Source of the DNA: an uncultured Bacteroidales bacterium
GTDB lineage: Bacteria; Bacteroidota; Bacteroidia; Bacteroidales; UBA932
DNA: 39,318 bases
NCBI GenBank assembly: GCA_944323785.1
Contig: CALUTU010000005.1
Location: 1 to 39,318, forward strand
Direction: 5' to 3'
Below, piece after piece: positions 25,383-34,795 of the stretch. Within the stretch, counting starts at the first letter, position 1; every line of letters starts with the position of its first letter. The notes below the pieces were generated by a model. It saw nothing but the letters and a program-made list of their open reading frames with translations, was not told the origin of the DNA and searched no databases. The position numbers and the translations under genes are program-made.

Positions 25383-26163
25383 CTCCGTCCACAGGTAGCT
25401 TCGGGAACGACCTCTCATCATTGACCGTCCACACTTTCACTTCCTTGCCGCGCTCATGAATCTCATCGAGCAGCCTGCGGTTTATAAAACTGTGATAGAA
25501 ATTGAATGAAGCGACATATCCGTATTTATCCCAACTGAAAGACGTGAACGTGCCGTCAAATATCAGAGGCAGGCCAAGTACACGGCAGAACAGAAGCTTT
25601 TCCACCCGTATCTCAGGGTTAAGCCGATGGACTGTCTCTATCACACGGTCATTGAAAGACTGCACTACTGTATATCCTACGGAATTGTGCCTTTCCAGGG
25701 CCTCCACCACACGCTCCTCTATCCCCTCATACTGATGCTTGCGGCGCTTCACCTCCAGCAGAAGGCCGCATCTGCCGTCTATGAGGTCCAGCACCTCTTC
25801 CAGCGTAGGGATATGCTCGTCCGTCAGGGAACCGTCCTCACCGACAATCCTCAGCGAGCGTATCTGCGCCAATGTCAGGTCCTCTATACGGCCCTTACCG
25901 TCAGTTGTACGGTCAACTGTCATATCATGACACACCACCAGCGCGCTGTCAGCCGTCTGATGCACATCTATCTCCACCATATCGGCTCCGGCGGCCATAC
26001 CAGCCGCTATACATGACAAAGTATTCTCGTTTCCTAAGGAGGAGCCACCTCTATGAGCTATTATCTTCATATTCCTAACCTCATTTTCCGACAGACCCTC
26101 TGCGGAGCAGGCCGCACCCGTAAGCACGAGTGCGAGACACACCGATATCATTACATTTCTCAT
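25354..26163 (-). CDS. Glycerophosphodiester phosphodiesterase lipoprotein
   Basis: This 269-residue protein has a lipoprotein signal (LTGAAC, lipid cysteine at 19). The catalytic set of the GDPD family is complete: HRGG with His37 and Arg38, Glu46 in NENT, Glu64 and Asp66 in EIDVH, and His79. The C-terminal VKVWTVND and DGVITDCP complete the TIM barrel. It hydrolyses glycerophosphodiesters to glycerol-3-phosphate and an alcohol, here outside the cytoplasm. Its ATG overlaps the TGA of the large upstream NTPase gene (ATGA), so the two are coupled. Whether it serves lipid turnover or works with the NTPase is open. Confidence 0.9.
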   Translation of the reverse strand: MRNVMISVCLALVLTGAACSAEGLSENEVRNMKIIAHRGGSSLGNENTLSCIAAGMAAGADMVEIDVHQTADSALVVCHDMTVDRTTDGKGRIEDLTLAQIRSLRIVGEDGSLTDEHIPTLEEVLDLIDGRCGLLLEVKRRKHQYEGIEERVVEALERHNSVGYTVVQSFNDRVIETVHRLNPEIRVEKLLFCRVLGLPLIFDGTFTSFSWDKYGYVASFNFYHSFINRRLLDEIHERGKEVKVWTVNDERSFPKLPVDGVITDCPDKF

Positions 26164-29100
26164 ATTCTCACTTTAAACAGATGCCTGAACAATATCCGTA
26201 CCACCTGATTGAACCAATTGATACAGTCCGGAGCATCCGTGGCGGCGCACATCGCCTCATAGGCAAATTCATCCACGGCCTCCTCATTGACCAAGGACCA
26301 TATCAGGAAGTTGCCGAACTTGTGCGTGAACAGGTCGGACAGGGTCTCCCCACCCGGATTGTAGTTGAGTATGTCCTCACGGTATCTGCTTATTCCGGGG
26401 AACTTCAGGCCCACTATATCCTTCTTCAGGAAACTGTCCACCTCCGCAGGGAAATAATTTTTCGCCGTTCCGAGCAGCTTGCCCACGAGCGACACTATAT
26501 CCTCCGACGTGGACGGATACCTGAGGTCGGCACGGTTGTCCATCTCCTCCATTATCTTCACGGAATCTATACGCACGAGTATGTACCGGAGCAGTTCGAG
26601 GGCAGTATCAATATAGCCTGAGTCGGACACCAGTTCAGATATGTTGTCTATAAGATGCACCAGCAGCTCTTTGTCCCTGTTGTCTATCGCCTCATCCAGA
26701 AGTTCATAGAACAAAGGTATACCTGCACGTATGTCCTCTGCGGAACAGCCAGGGTGACGCGCACTGAAAATCATCGCATACCAGGTCATCACGTTCCGCT
26801 TATACAACTGCATGGGATTGGCCTTATAACTGTTGCGTGCCTTGAAATATCCCCGGCACCGTCTGGTCCACTCCACGCACCACCGGCCGGTCACCTCCCA
26901 CAGAGCGTCCGGGAATACCTCCGACTTCAAGCCCAGCTGATAGAGTACATAGATCATGGACATACGGGAATAGTCGTACCACTGGGTCTGTGCGAACTCC
27001 GGGGTAGACATCGCTTCCGTTACAGGATACATTATCCCGATGTCACAGAGCCCGTTGACGACAAGCAGCCTTTCCAGAGCCAGATACGTAAAACTGTCTC
27101 CGGTACGGTATGCGGCTATTATCTTCGGCAGATGGACGCCGAAGTCCGGGACCGGCAATCCCTTGCTGTAATACCGCGAATAATTGAACAGAGTACCGAG
27201 CACATCCTTCAGGTCCTCGCGGCTCCACTCCGACGAGACACTGCGGAGCGGCACCACGCTGTCATCCCAAAAAGACTGATACTCTATGACATTGTTGACA
27301 TAAGCCGCCTGGAACGTAAGCTGCCGCCTCAGTATCACCGAGAAAAACGGCATCAGGACTTTCACCAGCCGAAAATTCCACGTCATATAACGGAATATGC
27401 CGACTGTCCGGTCAAGCATAGGCGCCACCTCCGCACGTCTTCCGGCATCACCTGAAAGCAGGGCATCTATGATAAGCAGGACATTGAGCCTGGTGCCGAC
27501 CTCCAGAAATGTAACTGTTCTGGAACGCACGTCCTTTCCGGTCACACCGCCGATCAATGACCTGGAACGGATCTCACCATACATCCTATCCACTATCACA
27601 GACGAGATGTTCTCACGCAGCTGCGTATTGTTCAATGTCTTGTCTTTTCTTGATATATAGTAGGAGTACATGCAGGCGTCATTGCGCACTTCGGACACCG
27701 GGTCATCCAGAAGCCGCCACAGAAGGGAGAAGGGATCACGGCTGTACACCGCCTCGTTGTAGTAGTCCGTCAGGAATATACCGTTAAGCAGGGTGACAGC
27801 GGCCAGCTGACGCAGTTTCAGAGTCGGTGCCAGGACAGCCGATAGTTCCCGGTAACGCGCTATCGTTTCTTCCGTAGCCTTATTACCCTGTATAGCCTTA
27901 CTCAGCGCATTGAACTCCATCACATGCGTTTTTGTACAGTCGGGTGAGCCGGAGAGCAAATCCTCCTCCAGGCTGAAGAGTTCTTCCTCATAATTTTCTC
28001 CAACAAGCACGCTGACGGCATCATTGACTATGGCCGTTATATTGTAATCCTCTCCATAATGCGCGGCTAGATCAAGCAGCGTATCACTGCTCCCGGTCTT
28101 GACATAGTCCATTATCAGCACATTGCGCATGGCTCCCATAAAGACCTCATTGGTATGCGCCCTGGACACAGTCTCCACCAGTCTGCCTACCGGCAATGCC
28201 TTCCCGCCTGATTGTTCCGTTTCGGCCCTGTAATACACCAGAGCCAGCATATATTCCAGAAACCTCTCGTAGATAAACTGTATCCTGCCTCCCTGGTCAT
28301 CATGTTCATTCTCGACATACCTAAGGACAGGACGCTCGGGCTTGTTGAGAAGTTCTCCATAGGCAACGGATGTCCCGTCTTCCTTGAATATAAGTTCCGA
28401 CAGACGCGCCAGAGGGCCGTCTTCAGCGTGACGCAGCTCCTTGAAAGATATAGAGTCAACCGGAACTCCACTCTCATAGCTCTTAAGAAAATACTCGGCC
28501 ATGACGAGCAGTATCTCCTTCTGACGATTTCCGGCATAGGACGAGGCTATGTCCTCGAACATCCTGTGAAACAGGCTCAGGGAACTGTAATCGTGCATCT
28601 TCTCCGGCAGCCTCCGGCCCAGATAGTCCGTACAGGCTATCTTCAGCACCAGCGGATCCCTCAGACGGATAATGCTGCCTTTGGACAGCTCTCTGTACGG
28701 AGTACGCATCTGATACAGCTCGCCATAAATGGCATAAGCCCTCTCCGCCTCTTCCTGAGTGAATCCCCTGACGGCAGTATCGCTGTCCTCGCCACGGTCA
28801 TGGAAAAGTCCGGCCGGCTGCCTGGATGCCACCGGATAGATCACATTCTTCCACGTATAGCTGCGGCATGTGAACAGCACCTTGAACTGAGTATATCCAC
28901 CGGCACAGAATACCGAGCACAGGCTGTTGTACAGATCCAACGGCCCGTTTTCCTCTGAATCAGAGCCGCTGTAGCGCAGACATTCGTTGACAGCGTCTAT
29001 GAACACCGTAACGGTTCTGCCTTTCTCCAAGGCGCACTTGTGCAGCGCGTCCATTATCTTGGATACGGGTTTGCGCGGAGAAGCCCCGGCCACCCTGCGC

Positions 29101-30293
29101 ATCTTGTCCTCCAGACTGACCATAGAGAAATCCGAACCGCTCATGATCAACACGGCCTCTCCCCTCTGCATCAGAGTCTCTGTCCAGTGGCACAACTGAT
29201 TAGTCTTACCCTGTCCGGCCTCGCCCAACAAAGGGAACAGCACGGCTTCCCCTCCTTGAAATCTCTCCAGCTCCGCCGTCAGCTGCATTCTCTCCACAAA
29301 AAGTTCCTTGTTGTATTTCTTCTCATTGTACACTCTGCGGAGAAAACCGGCCGACTCGGCGTGCAGAAGGGCCACCCACTCATCCCAGTTCAGCGTATCA
29401 GATATGTCAAACGACGGCGACACAGCCTGCATATAGGCATCAAACTCATCATTGAAGACATCCGTAACCTTTCTAACAGCACTCTCGTTGGTGGATATGT
29501 GGGAGGTCTCCTCGTTGATGAGCGACTGGAATACGTATATAAAGCCGTTCTCATCGCAATATATTAAAGGGAACAGGTCCAAAAAAAGTTCTCCACCGGT
29601 ATAAATACAGTAATGTCCGGCAGGAATCCCTGGAGAATGCTCGGAAACCGCAGGAACATCACCCTTAAGACTGATGACCTCCCCACCGCCCCATGGAGCC
29701 GCGAAATATTCCGCGGAAGCCAATGGGGAAAGGGCCTCCAGCAACTCTATCAGCCGTGGTTCCATGGTATAGACCACTCCTTTGTATATCTCCTCCGACA
29801 AAGTGGTGCTGTGCCCCTTGTACTCATTACGTATCTGTACGATACCCGGAGCCGACTTTCCTCCGAGAAACACATTGTGCTTAGGACGCAGCACATTCCA
29901 CAGCGATGCGCACAGCGGATTGTCCGCCAGCAGTTTGGATGCAGCAGAAGCCAGCGGTGCCAGGATATCGTTGCACCAGTCTCCGAACGAGAGGGGCCGC
30001 TTGTCATCTATCTTCCTGATCACTTTGAGCAGCGACTCGTCCACTGTCCCGCTCTCCAGAGCCCGCTTGCGGAGCATCCCGAACAGGATGACGGATATGT
30101 ACTGGGATGCCGTCTCAAAGAAATCCAGGGTATAGTTCATCGCCTTGGAATAATGCTCCAGGGACATCTCGCGGACTATACCGGTCACAGCATGAGCAAG
30201 TGTATACGGATATCCGGCACAGGCCCTGTCAAACACACTCTCTATCCGCTGACGGTCCTCCCGGGTATATTGATGCAGTAAAAAATCTTTCAT
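26160..30293 (-). CDS. Large STAND-like NTPase with HEPN-like motif in its N-terminal region
   Basis: The protein has 1,377 residues. The helical N-terminus contains RNEYKGH at 155-161, which fits the Rx4-6H motif of HEPN ribonuclease domains. A beta-rich segment follows (about 205-265: GHYCIYTGGELFLDLFPLIY, then GFIYVFQSL). The NTPase core has Walker A GEAGQGKT (357-364), Walker B VTVFIDAVNE (428-437) and a VLFTCRS strand (472-478) like sensor 1 of STAND/NACHT proteins. The last 800 residues are helical, probably a HEAT- or TPR-like sensor. No membrane helix or signal is seen. Many STAND proteins of this layout are anti-phage sensors. The HEPN call rests on one motif and helix content only. 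Confidence 0.75.
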   Translation of the reverse strand: MKDFLLHQYTREDRQRIESVFDRACAGYPYTLAHAVTGIVREMSLEHYSKAMNYTLDFFETASQYISVILFGMLRKRALESGTVDESLLKVIRKIDDKRPLSFGDWCNDILAPLASAASKLLADNPLCASLWNVLRPKHNVFLGGKSAPGIVQIRNEYKGHSTTLSEEIYKGVVYTMEPRLIELLEALSPLASAEYFAAPWGGGEVISLKGDVPAVSEHSPGIPAGHYCIYTGGELFLDLFPLIYCDENGFIYVFQSLINEETSHISTNESAVRKVTDVFNDEFDAYMQAVSPSFDISDTLNWDEWVALLHAESAGFLRRVYNEKKYNKELFVERMQLTAELERFQGGEAVLFPLLGEAGQGKTNQLCHWTETLMQRGEAVLIMSGSDFSMVSLEDKMRRVAGASPRKPVSKIMDALHKCALEKGRTVTVFIDAVNECLRYSGSDSEENGPLDLYNSLCSVFCAGGYTQFKVLFTCRSYTWKNVIYPVASRQPAGLFHDRGEDSDTAVRGFTQEEAERAYAIYGELYQMRTPYRELSKGSIIRLRDPLVLKIACTDYLGRRLPEKMHDYSSLSLFHRMFEDIASSYAGNRQKEILLVMAEYFLKSYESGVPVDSISFKELRHAEDGPLARLSELIFKEDGTSVAYGELLNKPERPVLRYVENEHDDQGGRIQFIYERFLEYMLALVYYRAETEQSGGKALPVGRLVETVSRAHTNEVFMGAMRNVLIMDYVKTGSSDTLLDLAAHYGEDYNITAIVNDAVSVLVGENYEEELFSLEEDLLSGSPDCTKTHVMEFNALSKAIQGNKATEETIARYRELSAVLAPTLKLRQLAAVTLLNGIFLTDYYNEAVYSRDPFSLLWRLLDDPVSEVRNDACMYSYYISRKDKTLNNTQLRENISSVIVDRMYGEIRSRSLIGGVTGKDVRSRTVTFLEVGTRLNVLLIIDALLSGDAGRRAEVAPMLDRTVGIFRYMTWNFRLVKVLMPFFSVILRRQLTFQAAYVNNVIEYQSFWDDSVVPLRSVSSEWSREDLKDVLGTLFNYSRYYSKGLPVPDFGVHLPKIIAAYRTGDSFTYLALERLLVVNGLCDIGIMYPVTEAMSTPEFAQTQWYDYSRMSMIYVLYQLGLKSEVFPDALWEVTGRWCVEWTRRCRGYFKARNSYKANPMQLYKRNVMTWYAMIFSARHPGCSAEDIRAGIPLFYELLDEAIDNRDKELLVHLIDNISELVSDSGYIDTALELLRYILVRIDSVKIMEEMDNRADLRYPSTSEDIVSLVGKLLGTAKNYFPAEVDSFLKKDIVGLKFPGISRYREDILNYNPGGETLSDLFTHKFGNFLIWSLVNEEAVDEFAYEAMCAATDAPDCINWFNQVVRILFRHLFKVRI

Positions 30294-30300
30294 AGCCTTG

Positions 30301-30308
30301 CAAAGATA
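30301..30308 (-). promoter_or_regulatory. -7 box (TATCTTTG) of the STAND-like NTPase gene
   Basis: An exact TAnnTTTG match on the minus strand, seven bases before the ATG at 30293. It implies a very short leader. No -33 box is seen. Confidence 0.4.
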
Positions 30309-30355
30309 ATTAAAAAACTCTACTTTTATGCCCTTGTAGCACGATACAAACGACC

Positions 30356-31654
30356 ATGATTGTTTCAGAAAGCAGAGCGTTCCTGTGCGGGTTCTTCACA
30401 TCGGACAGGAGGTATGGAAAGAGATTGTCCCAGGACTGTCTTCCGGCAGGATGGAACGAAGCTGTATGCACCCGGGAAGAGACAGACGAGATGAAGGATT
30501 TTTATTACAGTGACTTCATCGATTTCATCTCAGGATGCGGAGACAGTAACGGGATACAGGTTTTCCGCAGAAGCCGCATGACAGGACTCACAATCCAGGT
30601 AAACGGTCACGAATACTCTTTCGAGGCAGGCGACCTGCATCTGTACATATTCCCTTTCAACATAGCTGTATTCTCGATAAAGACCGTCCACCGCAATGTT
30701 CAGTTCAGCGATCTTACCGCCGCCCTCGGTACTCTGCGGAACATCTGCTACTACAACCCTGACACTCTGGGCGGATTCACGGATGCCGTCATCCACCCGA
30801 TATGTGAGGTCTACGAGTGCCTGAGAGGGCCTTACTCCACTACATCCCGGGTATCTTACGACGGTACGGTCACAACGGGGTATCCGTTTCTTATGGAGAA
30901 CGGCAATAAATTCAAACTGTTCCACATTCTCGCCACTGACGAGTACCCATCCGGGGCAGACGAGCTGGACCGCAGGCTGTTCGAGGCAGGCACCCTGACC
31001 AGGGAAGGCTCTTACAACGGCGACGACTTCATGAGCAGTTCGAAAGAATATTTCGGCTCCACCATCCAGTCGTCCAAAATCTCGATTTTCAACAACTGGA
31101 CAGCCCTGGCCCTGTTCGACACCTTCACCATCCTCTCGGGATCCACTAAGGAATATCTGATCACAAACTGGGAGACAGACTACTTCGGAAAGATATACCT
31201 CTACTGCCTTTTCCGGAAATTCTACCTGTTCCGGCTCAACACCCTTTTCAGGAAAAAAGGCAGCAATCTGCACAATCTCAAGGATGAATTCATACAGTTT
31301 GAGAGAGAATACTGCTTCCCGAAAATATCATACAATTTCCTTCCGTGCGGAATGATGTCGCACATGGACGATGCCTTTGACATCGTCAGGGACAAAAACG
31401 AGATGCAGCACATGCTCCTTCAGGAGAACCAAAGACGCGAGGAGGCAGCGGACAAAAGAATGAACAATCTGCTGTTCTTCATGACGTGCCTTACGATATT
31501 CTCCGCAGTATGGGATCTCGGATGCCTCCTTGACTCCATGTATCCTTTTGAAATATCCATAGGCTCGACCATGATAGGCTTCCGCATCGTAACCACAGTG
31601 CTGCTGCTGATCACTGTACTGTTCGCACTTGTCAACAGATTCCGCAAGGGCTGA
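30356..31654 (+). CDS. Protein with CorA-like layout (cytoplasmic domain plus two C-terminal membrane helices)
   Basis: The protein has 432 residues. A soluble domain of about 360 residues includes NWETDYFGKIYLYCLFRKFYLF at about 266-287. A charged helix (NEMQHMLLQENQRREEAADKR, about 345-365) leads into two hydrophobic helices (about 367-388 and 400-427) and a short basic tail, FRKG. This resembles CorA-type channels in layout; the GMN motif is not seen. It diverges from the STAND-like NTPase gene with 62 bases between starts, so the two may form one module. An ATG at 30491 (MKDFYYSDFIDF) is an alternative start. No enzyme motif was found. Confidence 0.7.
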   Translation: MIVSESRAFLCGFFTSDRRYGKRLSQDCLPAGWNEAVCTREETDEMKDFYYSDFIDFISGCGDSNGIQVFRRSRMTGLTIQVNGHEYSFEAGDLHLYIFPFNIAVFSIKTVHRNVQFSDLTAALGTLRNICYYNPDTLGGFTDAVIHPICEVYECLRGPYSTTSRVSYDGTVTTGYPFLMENGNKFKLFHILATDEYPSGADELDRRLFEAGTLTREGSYNGDDFMSSSKEYFGSTIQSSKISIFNNWTALALFDTFTILSGSTKEYLITNWETDYFGKIYLYCLFRKFYLFRLNTLFRKKGSNLHNLKDEFIQFEREYCFPKISYNFLPCGMMSHMDDAFDIVRDKNEMQHMLLQENQRREEAADKRMNNLLFFMTCLTIFSAVWDLGCLLDSMYPFEISIGSTMIGFRIVTTVLLLITVLFALVNRFRKG

Positions 31655-31660
31655 GACTCC

Positions 31661-32503
31661 CTATCTGCCGCAAAGAACGTACTTCCGGCTGCCCAGATTG
31701 CATATCTTGACCCCGTCTACCTCATCCACTGCCGCTTCTGTACGGCATACCTGCCTCCCGGGGCATCCCGGACGGCACAGGAACCACACCGGAGCACGGT
31801 CTCCGCACGGTTTGAAGCCCAGCCTCAGATACGAGCGGCCGTCGTACCACTCCAGATCTGCATAGGTCATCACATCCATCGGGGTGCCGTCTCCGACTGT
31901 TGCGACAAAGGCATCAAGCAGCCGGCCCATCCCTCCGACCACCCTGACACCCTGAACCGAGGCATACCGCACCCATTCATACGAGACCGTACCGTCCTCC
32001 CTCCGTCTGCCGTCCGAAAAAGTAGCCACTGCCACCATCCCCGGAGTCTGATCCATCCCCGCCTCAGCATTTCCCGTAGACCTTATACGGAAAAGCCCCA
32101 GCCGGTACCGGGCCCGCGCCGAGCCATAGACATGATTGCGCTGGAGAAATGACGCAGCTGCTTCCGGGGTTACCGCACGCACCTCGCAGTTCCGAGCAAA
32201 CACCCTGAGTCCCTGCCCCATCCTCACCCTCATCATGGCCCTCACAGCCGGACCGCTGTTCCTCCAACGGTCCTCATACAGGAACATCCTGTCCGCAGCC
32301 GTCCATCCGGATATTGCAGCCCCCGCTGAGATCAAACGCTCTGCCGTACCTCCGCTACTGAAAAAGTCCAACGGAACGATGACCGCCGCCAGCCTTTCTT
32401 CCGCATCCACACATACGCCTGCACCGGACACGCATCTCCACAGCGGTTCCTTGCCCGTGCATTCCCGCATGAACGCCATCACCTCAGTACTAAATTCATC
32501 CAT
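31661..32503 (-). CDS. Conserved hypothetical protein, GNAT-like C-terminal half suspected
   Basis: The protein has 280 residues and no signal or membrane helix. Residues from about 115 resemble an acetyltransferase (GNAT)-like fold: FLQRNHVYGSARARYRLGLF, then MVAVATFSDGRR, SYEWVRYASVQGVRVVGGMGRLL, and MTYADLEWYDGRSYLRLGF. The phrase YAD-x-W-x-x-G-x-x-Y-x-x-LGF recalls phage-encoded and Mom-like proteins, from memory. The tail has several cysteines (FLCRPGCPGRQVC), perhaps metal-binding. It ends six bases from the convergent CorA-like gene and has no obvious operon partner. Substrate and role are unknown. Confidence 0.65.
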   Translation of the reverse strand: MDEFSTEVMAFMRECTGKEPLWRCVSGAGVCVDAEERLAAVIVPLDFFSSGGTAERLISAGAAISGWTAADRMFLYEDRWRNSGPAVRAMMRVRMGQGLRVFARNCEVRAVTPEAAASFLQRNHVYGSARARYRLGLFRIRSTGNAEAGMDQTPGMVAVATFSDGRRREDGTVSYEWVRYASVQGVRVVGGMGRLLDAFVATVGDGTPMDVMTYADLEWYDGRSYLRLGFKPCGDRAPVWFLCRPGCPGRQVCRTEAAVDEVDGVKICNLGSRKYVLCGR

Positions 32504-32516
32504 GCCGTAAAAATAT

Positions 32517-32547
32517 TTTGACTATTAAATCTTTTTACTTACTTTTG
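32517..32547 (+). promoter_or_regulatory. Promoter of tRNA-Lys
   Basis: TTTG (32517-32520) and TACTTTTG (32540-32547) are 19 bases apart, an exact match to both boxes. The tRNA begins 14 bases later. Confidence 0.8.
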
Positions 32548-32560
32548 CCGTCCAATTTCT

Positions 32561-32633
32561 GATCTGCTAGCTCAGTTGGTAGAGCACAACACTTTTAATG
32601 TTGGGGTCTTGGGTTCGAGCCCCAAGCAGATCA
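32561..32633 (+). tRNA. tRNA-Lys (anticodon TTT)
   Basis: The acceptor arms GATCTGC and GCAGATC pair. The anticodon stem CAACA/TGTTG encloses loop CTTTTAA (anticodon TTT). The D-arm has AGCTCAGTTGGTAGAGC and the T-arm GGTTCGAGCCC. CCA is not encoded. Confidence 0.96.
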
Positions 32634-32636
32634 CTC

Positions 32637-32673
32637 AAAGGCCTCCGGTGCCATACGGCGCCAGGGGCCTTTT
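32637..32673. terminator. Terminator between tRNA-Lys and priA
   Basis: A GC-rich hairpin runs from AAAGGCC to GGCCTTTT, with inner GGTGCC/GGCGCC pairing. It lies between the tRNA end and the convergent priA stop and can act in both directions. Confidence 0.75.
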
Positions 32674-32677
32674 AATT

Positions 32678-34687
32678 TCAATTGACCGGATCCACATCTA
32701 TTGTCAGGTCCGTGGACGGAATCCGGCGAAGCTCCCTGTACAGCCGTTCCTTCGCCTGCGCCCAGCTGTGAGCGCGGTCCGTCTTTACAAGGAACTGCAG
32801 CTGATATTCACCTCCAGCCTTTTCCTGAGGAGGTGCCGCGGGACCGCTGACATCCCGGAATCCAGAGCGGTCCAATACTGCGGAAACATTCTGTGCCATA
32901 GTCTCAAGCCGGTCCTGCTCTTTGGATCTGAGCAATATACGGATAAGCCTCGTAAACGGAGGATAACCGAATTCCCTGCGCTCATCCATCAGCCGGCGGA
33001 TATCCTCTCCTCCCGGACAAAGCAACATATTGAATACCGGATGCTCCGCCCGGAAGGTCTGCACTATCATCTCGCCGGCAGAGCTCCTGCGCCCGGCCCG
33101 CCCCATCAGCTGACGCAGGAGCTGGAGCGCCCGCTCGTCAGCCCTGAAATCAAACACCGAGGTCACCGTCTCGGCTTTCAGCACGGCCGTCAGCGTCAGC
33201 CGGCTGAAATCAAAGCCCTTGGTTATCATCTGCGTACCAACGAGAATATCTATTTTCCCCTCGGCGAACTGCTTCAGAATCCTGGCTTCCTCACGTTTGT
33301 CCCTGACAGTATCCGCATCAAAACGTCCTATCCTGGCTTCCGGGAAAAACTCCCGCAGGGCCTCCTCTATCTTCTCAGTACCGTCCCCGAGCATCCGCAA
33401 TGCGTCCTTGCCACATTCAGGACATACCGCAGGGAACGGTGTACTGTAACCGCAGTAATGACAGGACAGACTGTGATTGAACTTATGGTAGCTGAGCGGA
33501 ATATTGCATCCGGGACATCTGAGCACCGCCCCGCACTCACCACATTCGACCGCAGACGCATACGCCCTTCTGGAACGGAAAATCAGGACCTGCTCGTGTC
33601 TTTCCAGCCGTGCGGCCATAGCCTTCAGCAAGATCAGGGAAAACGGACCCTTCACCGCATTCTTTCGTCTTTCCTTTCTCATGTCCACCAGCACCACAGA
33701 ACTGTCTTCTCCTCCGAAATACCTGTGCATCAAGGACACAAGGCCCAATCTGCCGGTCTGCACATTGTAGAGGCTCTCAAACGACGGTGTCGCCGAGCCC
33801 AGCAGCACAGGGCAGCGCATAGTCCTGCCCAGCATCAGGGCGGTATCGCGGCCATGATATCGCGGAGCCTGGTCGGTCTGCTTATAAGACGTGTCGTGTT
33901 CCTCATCCACGATTATCAGTCCCAAGTCCCTGTAAGGCAGAAAGAGAGCCGAACGAAGGCCGAGTATGACATGAGGCGCCGGACAGGATGCCACCTGCTC
34001 ATAGACTTCTCTTTTGTGCGCAGCGGTCTGCCGGGAATGATATACCAGCAGCCTGCCCGGAAAATGCTCTTCGAGCCGCTTCTGTATCTGACGGCTGAGG
34101 GCGACCTCCGGAACAAGATACAGGACACTCCGCCCTTTTCGGAGACATTCATCCGCCAAAGTGATGTATATCTCAGTCTTGCCGGAGCCTGTGACCCCGT
34201 GCAGCAGGACATTTTTCCCGGACGAGAACAGATTCCTGATACTGTCCGCTGCCTTAGCCTGTTCCTCGGACAGCACCGGCAAAGCCGTCCCGGCCGGTTC
34301 CTGTCCGCCACTGCCGTTCCCGGCTGCTTCCTCAGCATCCGCCCCCTTTGCTCTGTCACGCTTAAGTGCCTTGACCGTAGACGGAGCCGCAAACCTGAAC
34401 GCTTCTCCGAGCGAGCACATATAATAAGAGGCCACCTGCCGCAGAAAATCCATGTTGGCCTGCGTTACCGGCGGGAAATTGACCACTTCCCTGAGCGGGA
34501 TAATCTTTGACGGGTCGAAGCCAGGCACATCCTTTACCCTCAGCACCACCGCCGTATACGACCGCCCCACGACCGTCACCTTCACGATGCTTCCGGGCAC
34601 AATGCTCCTCTCCAGGGACTCCGGCACCGAATAGGTCACGGAATCCCTGAACTTCAACGGTATGATCACATCCACGTATTTCATCAC
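32678..34687 (-). CDS. priA: Primosomal protein N' (replication-restart helicase PriA)
   Basis: The protein has 669 residues. It has the N-terminal DNA-binding domain (VDVIIPLKFRDSVTYSVP), helicase motif GVTGSGKTEIY (164-174), DEEH (261-264) and GSATPS. Eight zinc-binding cysteines occur in four pairs (382/385, 391/394, 409/412, 422/425). GTQMITKGFDF and QLMGRAGR follow. PriA binds stalled forks and reloads the replisome with the DnaB helicase. It is shorter than E. coli PriA (732) and shorter than many Bacteroidetes copies (about 800), mainly in the linker after the N-terminal domain. An ATG one codon later is an alternative start. Confidence 0.96.
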   Translation of the reverse strand: MMKYVDVIIPLKFRDSVTYSVPESLERSIVPGSIVKVTVVGRSYTAVVLRVKDVPGFDPSKIIPLREVVNFPPVTQANMDFLRQVASYYMCSLGEAFRFAAPSTVKALKRDRAKGADAEEAAGNGSGGQEPAGTALPVLSEEQAKAADSIRNLFSSGKNVLLHGVTGSGKTEIYITLADECLRKGRSVLYLVPEVALSRQIQKRLEEHFPGRLLVYHSRQTAAHKREVYEQVASCPAPHVILGLRSALFLPYRDLGLIIVDEEHDTSYKQTDQAPRYHGRDTALMLGRTMRCPVLLGSATPSFESLYNVQTGRLGLVSLMHRYFGGEDSSVVLVDMRKERRKNAVKGPFSLILLKAMAARLERHEQVLIFRSRRAYASAVECGECGAVLRCPGCNIPLSYHKFNHSLSCHYCGYSTPFPAVCPECGKDALRMLGDGTEKIEEALREFFPEARIGRFDADTVRDKREEARILKQFAEGKIDILVGTQMITKGFDFSRLTLTAVLKAETVTSVFDFRADERALQLLRQLMGRAGRRSSAGEMIVQTFRAEHPVFNMLLCPGGEDIRRLMDERREFGYPPFTRLIRILLRSKEQDRLETMAQNVSAVLDRSGFRDVSGPAAPPQEKAGGEYQLQFLVKTDRAHSWAQAKERLYRELRRIPSTDLTIDVDPVN

Positions 34688-34795
34688 TCGTATAATTTGT
34701 CATCTCATGCCCGCGCTTCGGACGGACACCTCACCCTGCCGGTGCAACCGCTAAGGTAAGCATTTCTGCGATTTTCCCCGATTTTTGCATAAAAT

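Noticed and set aside
32576-34510. A 644-codon plus-strand open frame opposite priA
   Set aside because: It is a shadow of priA, begins inside tRNA-Lys, and its translation has no recognisable fold; the minus strand carries all PriA motifs.
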